Counted from the stretch's first letter, positions 27,385-34,393 are shown. The stretch is 64,000 nt of DNA from Sphingobacterium zeae (GCF_030818895.1 NZ_JAUTBA010000001.1:2542001-2606000); one strand, 5' to 3'. The notes: a model not told the origin generated them from the sequence alone. Numbers and translations are program-made.

Positions 27385-27434
27385 GCAGCCGGCCTTTGGG
27401 GCCAGCTGCTATTTTGCGCTGCTACGCGAGCGCT
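27385..27434. other. GC-rich double hairpin, possible structured RNA
   Basis: Arms GCAGCCGGCC and GGCCAGCTGC (one mismatch) around TTTGG at 27385-27409, then GCGCT/AGCGC at 27417-27434. No T-tract follows either stem in a way typical of terminators. It sits in an otherwise AT-rich region with no gene, so a leader structure or small RNA is possible. Confidence 0.35.
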
Positions 27435-27467
27435 GGAAATTCAACCAATGAAAGGCGGGGATTAGGG

Positions 27468-27680
27468 TTATAGTCGGCCGAGAAGCGTACTAATTATCGT
27501 CAACATCTCGGATGTCGAAAGTGTGGATCTCTCGATGCGGCCATGGGTCATCGATAGGAATATTTCCTCGACCTTATCGCGTATGGCCATGTGCTTATCG
27601 TTGGAGTGATTAAGCAATTGAATGATGGATTCCTTTGGCAAATAGTTCAGCTCATCTTTTAAAATGTTCGTTTCTTCCAT
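27468..27680 (-). CDS. Small phage hypothetical protein
   Basis: A 70-residue helical, acidic protein beginning MEETNILKDELNYLPKE. It is divergent from the 68-aa plus-strand gene, with a 72-bp shared intergenic region. No domain recognised; the two may form a small regulatory pair. Confidence 0.5.
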   Translation of the reverse strand: MEETNILKDELNYLPKESIIQLLNHSNDKHMAIRDKVEEIFLSMTHGRIERSTLSTSEMLTIISTLLGRL

Positions 27681-27752
27681 AGCATAGTTGTTTAGTTTTG
27701 TAATTATACTAAAAATATTAGTAATTCACCAAATGAAAATGTAGTTTTGTTT

Positions 27753-27959
27753 ATGAAGATAAGTAAGCTACCACCACAGGGATATGTGGAACACATGAAA
27801 CGCTCCGCTCTAATGGCTTCTCAAGGGGTCGGCATTGAAGCGGGGATAATAATTCTTACCGAAGGTTTAAAGCAATGGCCCCAGGAACTTGACGATTGTA
27901 TCAGATGGGTTGTCGGGGAGCGGAAGAGGTTGAAGGAGATCGAAAAAAATAACGCCTAG
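27753..27959 (+). CDS. Small phage hypothetical protein, plus strand
   Basis: A 68-residue protein starting MKISKLPPQGYVEH (ATG at 27753; an in-frame TTG two codons earlier is less likely). It is helical with a charged C-terminus (ERKRLKEIEKNNA). The only plus-strand gene inside the long leftward block, and it ends in a strong terminator, so it is its own transcription unit. Function unknown. Confidence 0.5.
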   Translation: MKISKLPPQGYVEHMKRSALMASQGVGIEAGIIILTEGLKQWPQELDDCIRWVVGERKRLKEIEKNNA

Positions 27960-27980
27960 CTTTATATAGGCGTTATTTTT
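27945..27980. terminator. Bidirectional terminator
   Basis: A perfect 14-bp stem (AAAAATAACGCCTA and its complement) with an 8-nt loop, between the convergent 68-aa gene and the end of the early operon at 27992. A and T runs on either side suit termination from both directions. Confidence 0.85.
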
Positions 27981-27991
27981 TAATTTTATTG

Positions 27992-28297
27992 TTAGTCATC
28001 ATCGCTATGTCTGTTAAGATCTGGCAAGACTCCAAGATACCAGTATGTTCCATCTGGATAACTGGCGACAGTCATGTAAGTATATCGTTCTCTACTTTCT
28101 CCATCATCAAACGAGGCTGCTGCCTCGCCTTGTTGATCAATGTAATAACCCTCTGAAATGTAACCAACATAATTTGACGCTACATAACCATGGGATATAT
28201 GATGACAAAGTTCTTCGTCAATCTCGACTGGTTTAGATCCTAGATATTCTTCTAGATCTATTTCCTCAATTGTTTCAAATTCGTTTAATGTTTTCAT
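27992..28297 (-). CDS. Acidic phage hypothetical protein
   Basis: A 101-residue, strongly acidic protein rich in Tyr and Glu/Asp, with no membrane segment. It is the last gene of the early/DGR operon, 12 bp after the PP-loop gene. Very acidic small phage proteins are often DNA mimics or inhibitors, but nothing specific supports that here. Confidence 0.5.
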   Translation of the reverse strand: MKTLNEFETIEEIDLEEYLGSKPVEIDEELCHHISHGYVASNYVGYISEGYYIDQQGEAAASFDDGESRERYTYMTVASYPDGTYWYLGVLPDLNRHSDDD

Positions 28298-28309
28298 ATT
28301 TCTCTATTT

Positions 28310-29278
28310 TTATTGTGGCCCGCAGCTTTCACCATAAGCTCCAGCTGGCAATACCCATTCCTCGTTATCGTTAAAAATTATTTGTTGATCATAAATTTTT
28401 GAAGTAGCCTGTCTGGCCAATTCTGCTGTAATATTAGCGTATGCATTTCCACAAGAGATAAGGGAACGTAAGTCTGTGTTGCGTTTCATTGTGACGCCGA
28501 AACGTTCTTCATATCCCATTATTTCTTCCCCTTGAATTGGGCTTATTTTATATGCACTGGCAAACTGATCCGCATTGCCGAAAATGCAGAATTTACAGCT
28601 GCAGCGAGACCATCCCATGTAATAGCATGGATGTACTCGTACGCGATATTTTCTAATGATATCCCATATTTCTGACTCTTTCCAATCACGTAATGGTCTC
28701 CAGCGATCAACTAACCTATTCAATTTCCCACTTCTATTATCAGATCGATCTGCTTCAAATATTTTATACTTTGATCTCGCAGTGCTTTCTTCTCCGCGCT
28801 CTCCAGATAGTACAATTGTCTTTAGTCCGTTAAATCTCTCTTGGTTTCGGATTGCAATTGAACAAACGTCTATCTTCAAGTATGCCGAGCACCAGCGTAC
28901 TTTTAAATCAGCTGCGACTTGCGGAAACTTTAACCTGGTAGCCAATTTACCTGCTATACCGCCAACTTTTTTTAGGATCTTTCCGGGTGTTTCGAACCAA
29001 GTGGGCGCTGTTCGTTGGTTATCCCTAAGCATTTCGCGTTTAAATCCCCCTTCCTTCCAGCTAAAGTATATTTCTAAACCAAAAGCATCAGCAAATTTTT
29101 GGCAGTAATCGTGCGTACATTCCCAATCCATAAACGCTTCGTCGTTGCCATCGATATCGTGATGCCAAAGCTCTATTTTACATGGATCCACACCCAAGTC
29201 CAATAAATATAAGACTAGGGCGATCGAATCTTTACCGCCACTAAATGCAACAATATATTTGTCATAGCTAAGATTCAT
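28310..29278 (-). CDS. PAPS-reductase-like PP-loop ATPase
   Basis: A 322-residue adenine nucleotide alpha hydrolase. The PP-loop SGGKDS is at residues 13-18, and a Cys cluster RCSCKFC follows at ~222-230, typical of the phage branch of the PAPS reductase/DndC superfamily. These enzymes activate or transfer sulfur using ATP. Substrate in phages is unknown; sulfur modification of nucleic acid is one idea. No DndB/D/E genes are nearby. It overlaps the HNH gene by 11 nt. Confidence 0.8.
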   Translation of the reverse strand: MNLSYDKYIVAFSGGKDSIALVLYLLDLGVDPCKIELWHHDIDGNDEAFMDWECTHDYCQKFADAFGLEIYFSWKEGGFKREMLRDNQRTAPTWFETPGKILKKVGGIAGKLATRLKFPQVAADLKVRWCSAYLKIDVCSIAIRNQERFNGLKTIVLSGERGEESTARSKYKIFEADRSDNRSGKLNRLVDRWRPLRDWKESEIWDIIRKYRVRVHPCYYMGWSRCSCKFCIFGNADQFASAYKISPIQGEEIMGYEERFGVTMKRNTDLRSLISCGNAYANITAELARQATSKIYDQQIIFNDNEEWVLPAGAYGESCGPQ

Positions 29279-30155
29279 TGTTGATCTTTTTTATTTCATG
29301 TTTTAAAAGCATTTCTGCACGCCTCACTTCAATCAATTCGGAATGATTGTTTAATATTTCTGATCGCAGTTCCGGATCCAGACCATATCTACCTTTCGAT
29401 GCTAATCTAGATGCGATGGCCGTGTCCTGGAGCGAGTTCAATCTTAAATTTTCCGCCATGGTAACGCACTCCAAATTTTCGATATTGCAGTTCATAGAAT
29501 CACCGTCCTTAAACCGGATAACGTGCTTATCAGGAACCTCACCAAAGTGCTGCACCCATATATATTGATGGTATAGTACCCATTCGCCTAGCTTAATACA
29601 GATAAACTTGTATTTCTCACTACCATCCTTTTTTGCACGGACGACTACTTTACCGATTTCGTTATAAGCATTGTGTGGAATATCGCCCTTCTTAAAGGTT
29701 GTTTTCCGGCTTTTCTCCTGTTGCTCCGGAGTTAGGTAATCTTCCCACTTTTTACCCTTATTCACCGGAATGTTTCCGGTTTTTATATAAGAGTCCCGTT
29801 TTCGCTGTTCAATAATTTCGACAGGAATGGTCAGACCGAAATGTTCTAATCTGCGTTTAACCAGTGTATCGCTTACACCCAGCTGTCTGGCCAATGCTTT
29901 TATTGGAACATCTAGATATTGTTCCTTTATTGCTTTGTCGATTTCTGGAGTAGATCTTGTCTTGCCTTTGATTTTCTGCCCAGCGAGTTTATAGGAGAGC
30001 GATCTGGGTATGATGATGCCTTGCTTTTTCAAAAACCGATTGACAACAGCACCATCATAGCCGAACTTTTTACCAAGGTCTTTACAGGTCATGGATTGCC
30101 AATTGGCCAGCCAAAACTTTTTTGCATGATCAGTGACTGGAAATTTTGATTTCAT
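29268..30155 (-). CDS. HNH endonuclease with N-terminal HTH repeats
   Basis: A 295-residue protein. The first ~120 residues contain two helix-turn-helix-like units (KDLGKKFGYDGAVVNRFLKK and IKALARQLGVSDTLVKRRLE). The C-terminal part contains an HNH_3-type segment: HVIRFKDGDSMNCNIENLEC with catalytic His and Asn residues. This resembles free-standing homing endonucleases of phages. It overlaps the next gene by 11 nt, so it is part of the operon. Confidence 0.8.
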   Translation of the reverse strand: MKSKFPVTDHAKKFWLANWQSMTCKDLGKKFGYDGAVVNRFLKKQGIIIPRSLSYKLAGQKIKGKTRSTPEIDKAIKEQYLDVPIKALARQLGVSDTLVKRRLEHFGLTIPVEIIEQRKRDSYIKTGNIPVNKGKKWEDYLTPEQQEKSRKTTFKKGDIPHNAYNEIGKVVVRAKKDGSEKYKFICIKLGEWVLYHQYIWVQHFGEVPDKHVIRFKDGDSMNCNIENLECVTMAENLRLNSLQDTAIASRLASKGRYGLDPELRSEILNNHSELIEVRRAEMLLKHEIKKINNES

Positions 30156-30159
30156 GTCG

Positions 30160-30702
30160 TTATTGTCTAAGTGTACGGATCAGATTTATTTCTTCTTTGG
30201 CCAGACTGGTCATCTCCCGGGCGATGGAGCATATCGATTCAGCCTGATCTTTTTTAATGATTCCGGCTTTAACCTTTTTCATCGTATCCATTAGCATCGA
30301 TGCGAGCTCGCTGCCATGTTTGTGGATAGTGGTTTCGATAGGTGATTTTAAAAAGCCTTCCTCAGGCATTACCGTGATACCATTTTCCTCAGATCTGCTT
30401 GCAATAACTTCGGTAGAAGTATGATCTTCCAGATTCTCTGCAACCCGGGAAATTTTGTTTTTTACTCGTGTTGGAGTAGCTTCAGGACTCTCGCGTTCAT
30501 AATCTTCAAGATCTTTCCGATCACGGGATATTAGAATTGCATCCAGAAAGTCACCCTCTTCTTTTTTCAGCACATTGATCCGGCCGATATCGCTGTTGAG
30601 AATAAATACTGATCCGGACGTTTGGATCTCATTAACTAGGTGGATCCTATTTTCATAAAGGATATACTTTCTTTTGCACTCGTAAATGTGATTTGCTTTC
30701 AT
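30160..30702 (-). CDS. Phage hypothetical protein downstream of RT
   Basis: A 180-residue protein with a strand-rich N-terminus, an acidic linker (~75-115) and a helical C-terminus with HGSELASMLMDTMKKV. No catalytic motif or membrane segment. A four-helix Avd-like fold is not apparent: only the last ~65 residues are helical. Operon membership is clear; function is unknown. Confidence 0.5.
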   Translation of the reverse strand: MKANHIYECKRKYILYENRIHLVNEIQTSGSVFILNSDIGRINVLKKEEGDFLDAILISRDRKDLEDYERESPEATPTRVKNKISRVAENLEDHTSTEVIASRSEENGITVMPEEGFLKSPIETTIHKHGSELASMLMDTMKKVKAGIIKKDQAESICSIAREMTSLAKEEINLIRTLRQ

Positions 30703-30719
30703 TTTATATTTTTTTGTTT

Positions 30720-31013
30720 TTAACTAAATAAATGCATGTCATTTTCTTCAATAATCGTGGTGTGAAAAGGGAATCCATCTTTAGGGACTTGCTTTATCTG
30801 CTCCTTCAGCCGCTTGGATCCCGAGAAAACCACTCTCTTTTGTCCTTCAAATTCAATCTGTAATGCTAAACTTTCACCAGCATAAAACTTGGACGGATCC
30901 AGTTTAAAAGCATGTACAATAATTGGCCTATTTAAAATTTTTGTCACCCGGATTTTATCTCCAATGAAATTTTCCGCTTCCACGGTGATATTGAAGTCAC
31001 TGAACTTTTTCAT
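30720..31013 (-). CDS. Small protein overlapping the DGR reverse transcriptase
   Basis: A 97-residue beta-rich protein with an OB-like or small-barrel strand pattern (FIGDKIRVTKILNRPIIVHAF, then ALQIEFEGQKRVVFSGS). Its start overlaps the RT 3' end by 17 nt, so it is translationally coupled to the RT. It is not a typical Avd (helical barrel), but its position makes it a candidate RT accessory or nucleic-acid-binding partner. Known relatives occur as unnamed phage proteins; this is from memory. Confidence 0.5.
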   Translation of the reverse strand: MKKFSDFNITVEAENFIGDKIRVTKILNRPIIVHAFKLDPSKFYAGESLALQIEFEGQKRVVFSGSKRLKEQIKQVPKDGFPFHTTIIEENDMHLFS

Positions 31014-31959
31014 GTAAAATTTTTCTTTCTAGATTCCGGCAATTGGCATGCTTCGTCCAGCCCAGGTAACTTGCTATGCTTGATCGAGGCTTATGCGATT
31101 TTATAGCTTTAACGAAATTCTTCTTTATGGTTTTGCGTATCCGGATATACTTTGAAAAATGCACATATCCCAGAAAGTCTATTCCGCGGGAATCCACAGG
31201 GAACACCTGATAATTGCCCTTTACTTTCAGTTTTAGATTGGTGTCCAGGTACTCTGAAATATCGGATCTTAATTGATGTAAAATACGCTTGTCTGGAGCA
31301 AGTATGACAATATCGTCGGCATACCTGAAATAATAGCGCACACCTTTAACTTCTTTGATCCAGTGATCAAGTCCTGTCAAATAGAAATTTGCCAGATACT
31401 GGCTTAGATAGTTTCCGATGGGTAAGCCTTCAGCACTGTCTATGATCTCATCCAGCAGCCACAAAAGATCTTCATCTTTGAATTTACGTCTAAGCAGTGC
31501 TTTCAGGATATCGTGGTCAACGCTTGGATAAAACTTCGTGATATCAAGCTTCAGGCAGTATTTACTATGCGAAGTATCTTTTAATGCCTTTGCTAGCCTT
31601 CTAGAAGCTTTATGCAGCCCCATGCCTTTAATGCAGCTGTATGAGTCCGTTGTGAATGATCGAACAAATATTGGCTCCAGAACATTCATGATCGCATGGT
31701 GGGCGATCCTGTCCGGAAAGTAGGGGAGTCGGTATACTTCTCGTTCCTTTGGCTCATAAACTTTGAACACCTGATACTTTGATGTCTGATATGTTTTGTC
31801 CATCAACATGCGTTGAAGCCTCAGGAGATTCATCTGTTGATCCGCCCGATGCGTGACCACACCGTAAGTTTTCGTTTTACCTTTGCCGGCCAATTGATCT
31901 GCCAATTCCAGATTAAAAATGCTGTAAATCTGCTCGTATAAATTATTTATTCTTTTCAT
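30997..31959 (-). CDS. Diversity-generating retroelement reverse transcriptase
   Basis: A 320-residue RT that copies the adjacent template RNA with adenine mutagenesis and drives replacement of the variable repeats. Seen: catalytic YADD at residues 213-216 (YFRYADDIVILA), first catalytic Asp in LKLDITKFYPSVD, and the DGR-type motif 4 GLPIGNYLSQYLANFYL. Short length, no maturase or integrase domain, and the adjacent TR and VRs with adenine-only differences identify a DGR rather than a group II intron or retron. The gene lies about 110 bp downstream of the TR in the same orientation. Confidence 0.97.
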   Translation of the reverse strand: MKRINNLYEQIYSIFNLELADQLAGKGKTKTYGVVTHRADQQMNLLRLQRMLMDKTYQTSKYQVFKVYEPKEREVYRLPYFPDRIAHHAIMNVLEPIFVRSFTTDSYSCIKGMGLHKASRRLAKALKDTSHSKYCLKLDITKFYPSVDHDILKALLRRKFKDEDLLWLLDEIIDSAEGLPIGNYLSQYLANFYLTGLDHWIKEVKGVRYYFRYADDIVILAPDKRILHQLRSDISEYLDTNLKLKVKGNYQVFPVDSRGIDFLGYVHFSKYIRIRKTIKKNFVKAIKSHKPRSSIASYLGWTKHANCRNLERKILHEKVQ

Positions 31960-32067
31960 GCCTCTGTTTTAGTTGGTCATCTTCACCGGTACCGGTTACC
32001 AATGACCGTTTAAACCTTTATTTTTTGCCATGATGGCAGGGTGCCCATCTTAATATCTTTGTTCACA

Positions 32068-32143
32068 GTTTCGGGAGCTGACGTTCGAATTCGAGTTATC
32101 GTAGTTGTAGTCGTTGAACGAAAACCTGGAGGCCGAACCGACT
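32068..32143 (-). ncRNA. DGR template repeat (TR)
   Basis: A 76-bp sequence between the second target gene and the RT that matches three VRs. Read in the VR frame it would give FSFNDYNYDNSNSNVSSRN, rich in AAC and TAC codons as in known TRs. Of its 76 sense bases 20 are A, and these are the only positions that differ in the VRs. It is not itself part of an open gene. Flanking GCCCATCTT (32043-32051) and AAGATGGGC (32152-32160) could pair to close an RNA loop around it. Confidence 0.96.
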
Positions 32144-32171
32144 CAGCAGCAAAGATGGGCCACCTTGTTTT

Positions 32172-32561
32172 TTAGTCGATCACGTAGATATCTCTGTAAA
32201 GAGCATAGTGTTTTTTAGCGACGTACTCCAGTGCTTTTCTTGTTGGAAATACGAGGCGGGAGCCGACGAACGAAGTCGAGTGATCGAAGTAGGAGTCGCC
32301 GAACGAAAACCCGGAGGCCGAACCGACCGAATTATCTTCTGAGCGCATTTTCCACCAAGCGAAATACTTCCCTTGTGACCGGTTATTCCAGTCTATTTTG
32401 ACACCTTCTTTTAGCCATGCAGCTGCACTGATCACTGACAATTTAAAAAGGGCTACTGGCGCTTTTTGCATTGACTCAGGTAAGTGCGATACGATTGGTA
32501 GTTGAGTAGGATCCAGTCCGATTGTTTTGGCTGCCGCCTCGAATGTTGCTAAATGTTTCAT
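32172..32561 (-). CDS. DGR target protein 1, single variable domain
   Basis: A 129-residue protein made of one target domain: helical N-terminal half, a YFAWW strand, the variable loop, then SRL and a helical C-terminus (EYVAKKHYALYRDIYV). The VR covers residues ~78-103 and reads FSFGDSYFDHSTSFVGSRL. The fold resembles the ...SRLxFxxxxxAxYxGKQFxxxY... proteins of Bacteroidota phages, known to me as likely DGR targets. No signal peptide or membrane segment. Its partners and location are unknown. Unlike most targets, ~27 residues follow the VR. Confidence 0.9.
   Translation of the reverse strand: MKHLATFEAAAKTIGLDPTQLPIVSHLPESMQKAPVALFKLSVISAAAWLKEGVKIDWNNRSQGKYFAWWKMRSEDNSVGSASGFSFGDSYFDHSTSFVGSRLVFPTRKALEYVAKKHYALYRDIYVID
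32253..32328 (-). repeat. Variable repeat 1 (VR1)
   Basis: Aligned to the TR over 76 bp without gaps. There are 15 differences and all are at sense-strand adenines of the TR. Five TR adenines are unchanged. The 3' end on the sense strand is GC-rich (GTCGGCTCCCGCCTC), like the IMH element of other DGRs. Confidence 0.95.
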
Positions 32562-32582
32562 GCTATTTTTTATTTTTAAGAT

Positions 32583-33434
32583 TTAACCATTGATGTGCTG
32601 ATCGTACAATTCAATGAACTGTTTGCCCGCGTACTCTGCTATCTCCCTTGATTTGTATGCGAGGCGGGAGCCGACGCACGAACTCGAGACACCGCAGTCG
32701 AAGCCGTCGAACGAAAACCCGGAGGCCGAACCGACCGAATTGAAATAAGGAAAGTATTTGTATTCATCCACATCCTTATAATCCATATGCTCACCACCAT
32801 TAAGAGCGCGCACGACAACTTTCAATTGCTCATAAGCATTCGTGTCCGGACTAAGATTCTTTATGCCATCGAGGAAGGCAATAGAATCAATACCTAAGGC
32901 TGCACATGCATCTTCAATCGTTTTGATGTCTTTATAAGAGTTGAATACTTTAGGGTCAACGCTAGAAGATATTTGGTTTTCAATGGCCAGATCGTTTGCA
33001 TTAAGGTACCTATCATAAATGTCAATAAACTGTTTACCCATATACGCTGCCTTCTCAGCACTCTCAACACAGAGGCGGGAGCCGACGTACGAATGCGAGA
33101 GACCGTAGAAGCAGCCGCCGAACGAAAACCCGGAGGCCGAACGTTTCGAATTGAAATATGGAAAGTACCATTTATCGCCCTGTTTACGACCCAAAGTGTT
33201 ACCCTGACGGATAGCTAATGCGATAACTTCAAGTTCTTTACCCGCCTTTTGTGCATCATCATCAAATTGCGTGCGTCGATTGAATTGATCGGTAGTTTCG
33301 CCAACATAATCCAATGCATCCTGCAATGTTTTGATGTTGGTAAAATGCGATGTTTGTTTTTTAGCTTGTGCTAATTGATCAGATGTTAGTTCGATAACAG
33401 CTGATTTACCGTTGAATTGAATTGTTGCTTTCAT
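32583..33434 (-). CDS. DGR target protein 2, tandem variable domains
   Basis: A 283-residue protein with two copies of the target domain (~32-145 and ~165-283), each with YFPYFN, a variable loop, GSRL and a YxGKQFxxxYD helix. VR3 lies at residues ~98-121 and VR2 at ~233-258; the loops read FSFGGCFYGLSHSYVGSRL and FSFDGFDCGVSSSCVGSRL. A single protein would thus show two independently diversified surfaces. It precedes target 1 by 21 bp and its start overlaps the zinc-ribbon gene by 4 nt. No secretion signal. Confidence 0.9.
   Translation of the reverse strand: MKATIQFNGKSAVIELTSDQLAQAKKQTSHFTNIKTLQDALDYVGETTDQFNRRTQFDDDAQKAGKELEVIALAIRQGNTLGRKQGDKWYFPYFNSKRSASGFSFGGCFYGLSHSYVGSRLCVESAEKAAYMGKQFIDIYDRYLNANDLAIENQISSSVDPKVFNSYKDIKTIEDACAALGIDSIAFLDGIKNLSPDTNAYEQLKVVVRALNGGEHMDYKDVDEYKYFPYFNSVGSASGFSFDGFDCGVSSSCVGSRLAYKSREIAEYAGKQFIELYDQHING
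32661..32736 (-). repeat. Variable repeat 2 (VR2)
   Basis: Aligned to the TR over 76 bp without gaps. There are 17 differences, all at sense-strand adenines of the TR; three adenines are unchanged. It lies in the second domain of the two-domain target. Confidence 0.95.
33072..33142 (-). repeat. Variable repeat 3 (VR3)
   Basis: Aligned to the TR over 71 bp without gaps. There are 16 differences, all at sense-strand adenines; three adenines in the aligned part are unchanged. At the sense 5' edge homology stops 5 bp earlier than in VR1 and VR2, so the recombination boundary differs. Confidence 0.95.
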
Positions 33435-33796
33435 TTTTTGTTATTGATTTTTTTTTGAATTAGAAAAATATTGTTGTCTTCGTCGATACGGAATTTTGAC
33501 CCACAGCACCTGCACTTTACATTGACAAAGAGCTCCTCGAGTTCGGTAACATAGTATTCGTTGTCTAAGTGCGCACTGTTTGAAACCTCTATAGTCGATC
33601 CGCATTTGAAACATTGAAATTCGATACTGATCCAGGCTTTCACTTTCAAGTCGTACAATTGGATGCCATTGTCAATCGACTCCTGGAGGAACTTGTTCCG
33701 CTTGATCACAAGCTCGCGATCTTCCGGACTGTTCAGATCTATCGGCTTACCTTTATCGTTTAGTTGATAGGGTGGTAGGATCTTGTCTCTTTTCAT
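33431..33796 (-). CDS. Zinc-ribbon phage protein
   Basis: About 121 residues from ATG 33796 (2 nt after the upstream stop; an earlier ATG at 33832 lies inside the exonuclease gene). Two Cys pairs, FQCFKCGS and KCRCCGSKF, about 35 residues apart would bind one zinc. Its stop overlaps the start of the two-domain DGR target by 4 nt, so the genes are coupled. A nucleic-acid-binding role is plausible but unproven. Confidence 0.6.
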   Translation of the reverse strand: MKRDKILPPYQLNDKGKPIDLNSPEDRELVIKRNKFLQESIDNGIQLYDLKVKAWISIEFQCFKCGSTIEVSNSAHLDNEYYVTELEELFVNVKCRCCGSKFRIDEDNNIFLIQKKINNKK

Positions 33797-33798
33797 GG

Positions 33799-34383
33799 CT
33801 ATTTCCGATTGATTAATTGATACACGTGACATACCTGGCTAATCTGGTTAGCTACATCTTGTTTTGATATATGCGTGGTGTTATTTTCGGTCTGATCGAT
33901 CAAGTTCACTGCCGACCATAAGTAAGTCCGGACATCGCGCTCATTTGAATAGTCCCAATAGGGTTCTTGTTCAAGCTCATCATAAGCATGTTTAAGTATC
34001 GAAAGATCGAACGCTGGAGCTTTGGCCCATACATACCTATCCGTATAGCAATACTTATTGAAATATCTTCTCAGTTCGATAAGCGCTTCCCATAGGGGCA
34101 TGTTACCCCCGAATGCTTCTTCTTTGGCTTCTTCGGACTGTTTGCCCCACCAAAGCATGGTATCGACAGAGATTGTCCGTCCTTCCTGGATCTGCCGCTC
34201 GTAATTGAGCGTTGCATAGAAGTTATCCGGACATACTTCGCCAGTTTCAATATTGAAAGCTTGTGCAGCGATGCTAAGAATGGCTGTTGAATCTTTGGTA
34301 TCCAGGGATTCCAAGTCAATCATGATGTCCGTAAACCGACCGTCTAACTGTCTTTCTGGTAAGTTGTTTTCTAAATTGTTCAT
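33799..34383 (-). CDS. DEDDh 3'-5' exonuclease (Rv2179c-like)
   Basis: A 194-residue exonuclease. Motif I is MIDLESLD (Asp and Glu metal ligands), motif II region includes AKAPAFDLSILKHAY (Asp), and motif III is HISKQD (His-x4-Asp). This matches the Rv2179c-like family often found in phage genomes as single-strand RNA/DNA exonucleases. ATG at 34383 is chosen since the longer start at 34452 overlaps the preceding gene by 58 nt. Confidence 0.82.
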   Translation of the reverse strand: MNNLENNLPERQLDGRFTDIMIDLESLDTKDSTAILSIAAQAFNIETGEVCPDNFYATLNYERQIQEGRTISVDTMLWWGKQSEEAKEEAFGGNMPLWEALIELRRYFNKYCYTDRYVWAKAPAFDLSILKHAYDELEQEPYWDYSNERDVRTYLWSAVNLIDQTENNTTHISKQDVANQISQVCHVYQLINRK

Positions 34384-34393
34384 GTTAAAATTT

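Larger units (their letters stand above)
26874..27467. other. AT-rich regulatory spacer before late operon
   Basis: About 590 bp without a credible gene. It holds a series of TTACA/TGTAA words, including two T7-spaced inverted repeats at 27204-27221 and 27236-27252, then a GC-rich end (27350-27440) with a strong hairpin. Composition changes from very AT-rich to GC-rich inside the spacer. It probably carries late-promoter control sites. Confidence 0.5.

Noticed and set aside
28310-29278. Dnd phosphorothioation system
   Set aside because: Only a DndC-like PP-loop protein is present; no DndA/B/D/E genes in the window.
30997-31959. Group II intron or retron RT
   Set aside because: No maturase/HNH domain, no intron RNA ends and no msr/msd; DGR motif 4 and adenine-only TR/VR differences are present.
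32068-33142. CRISPR-like repeat array
   Set aside because: Four similar 71-76 bp copies are unevenly spaced, lie in coding sequence and differ only at template adenines; this is a DGR.
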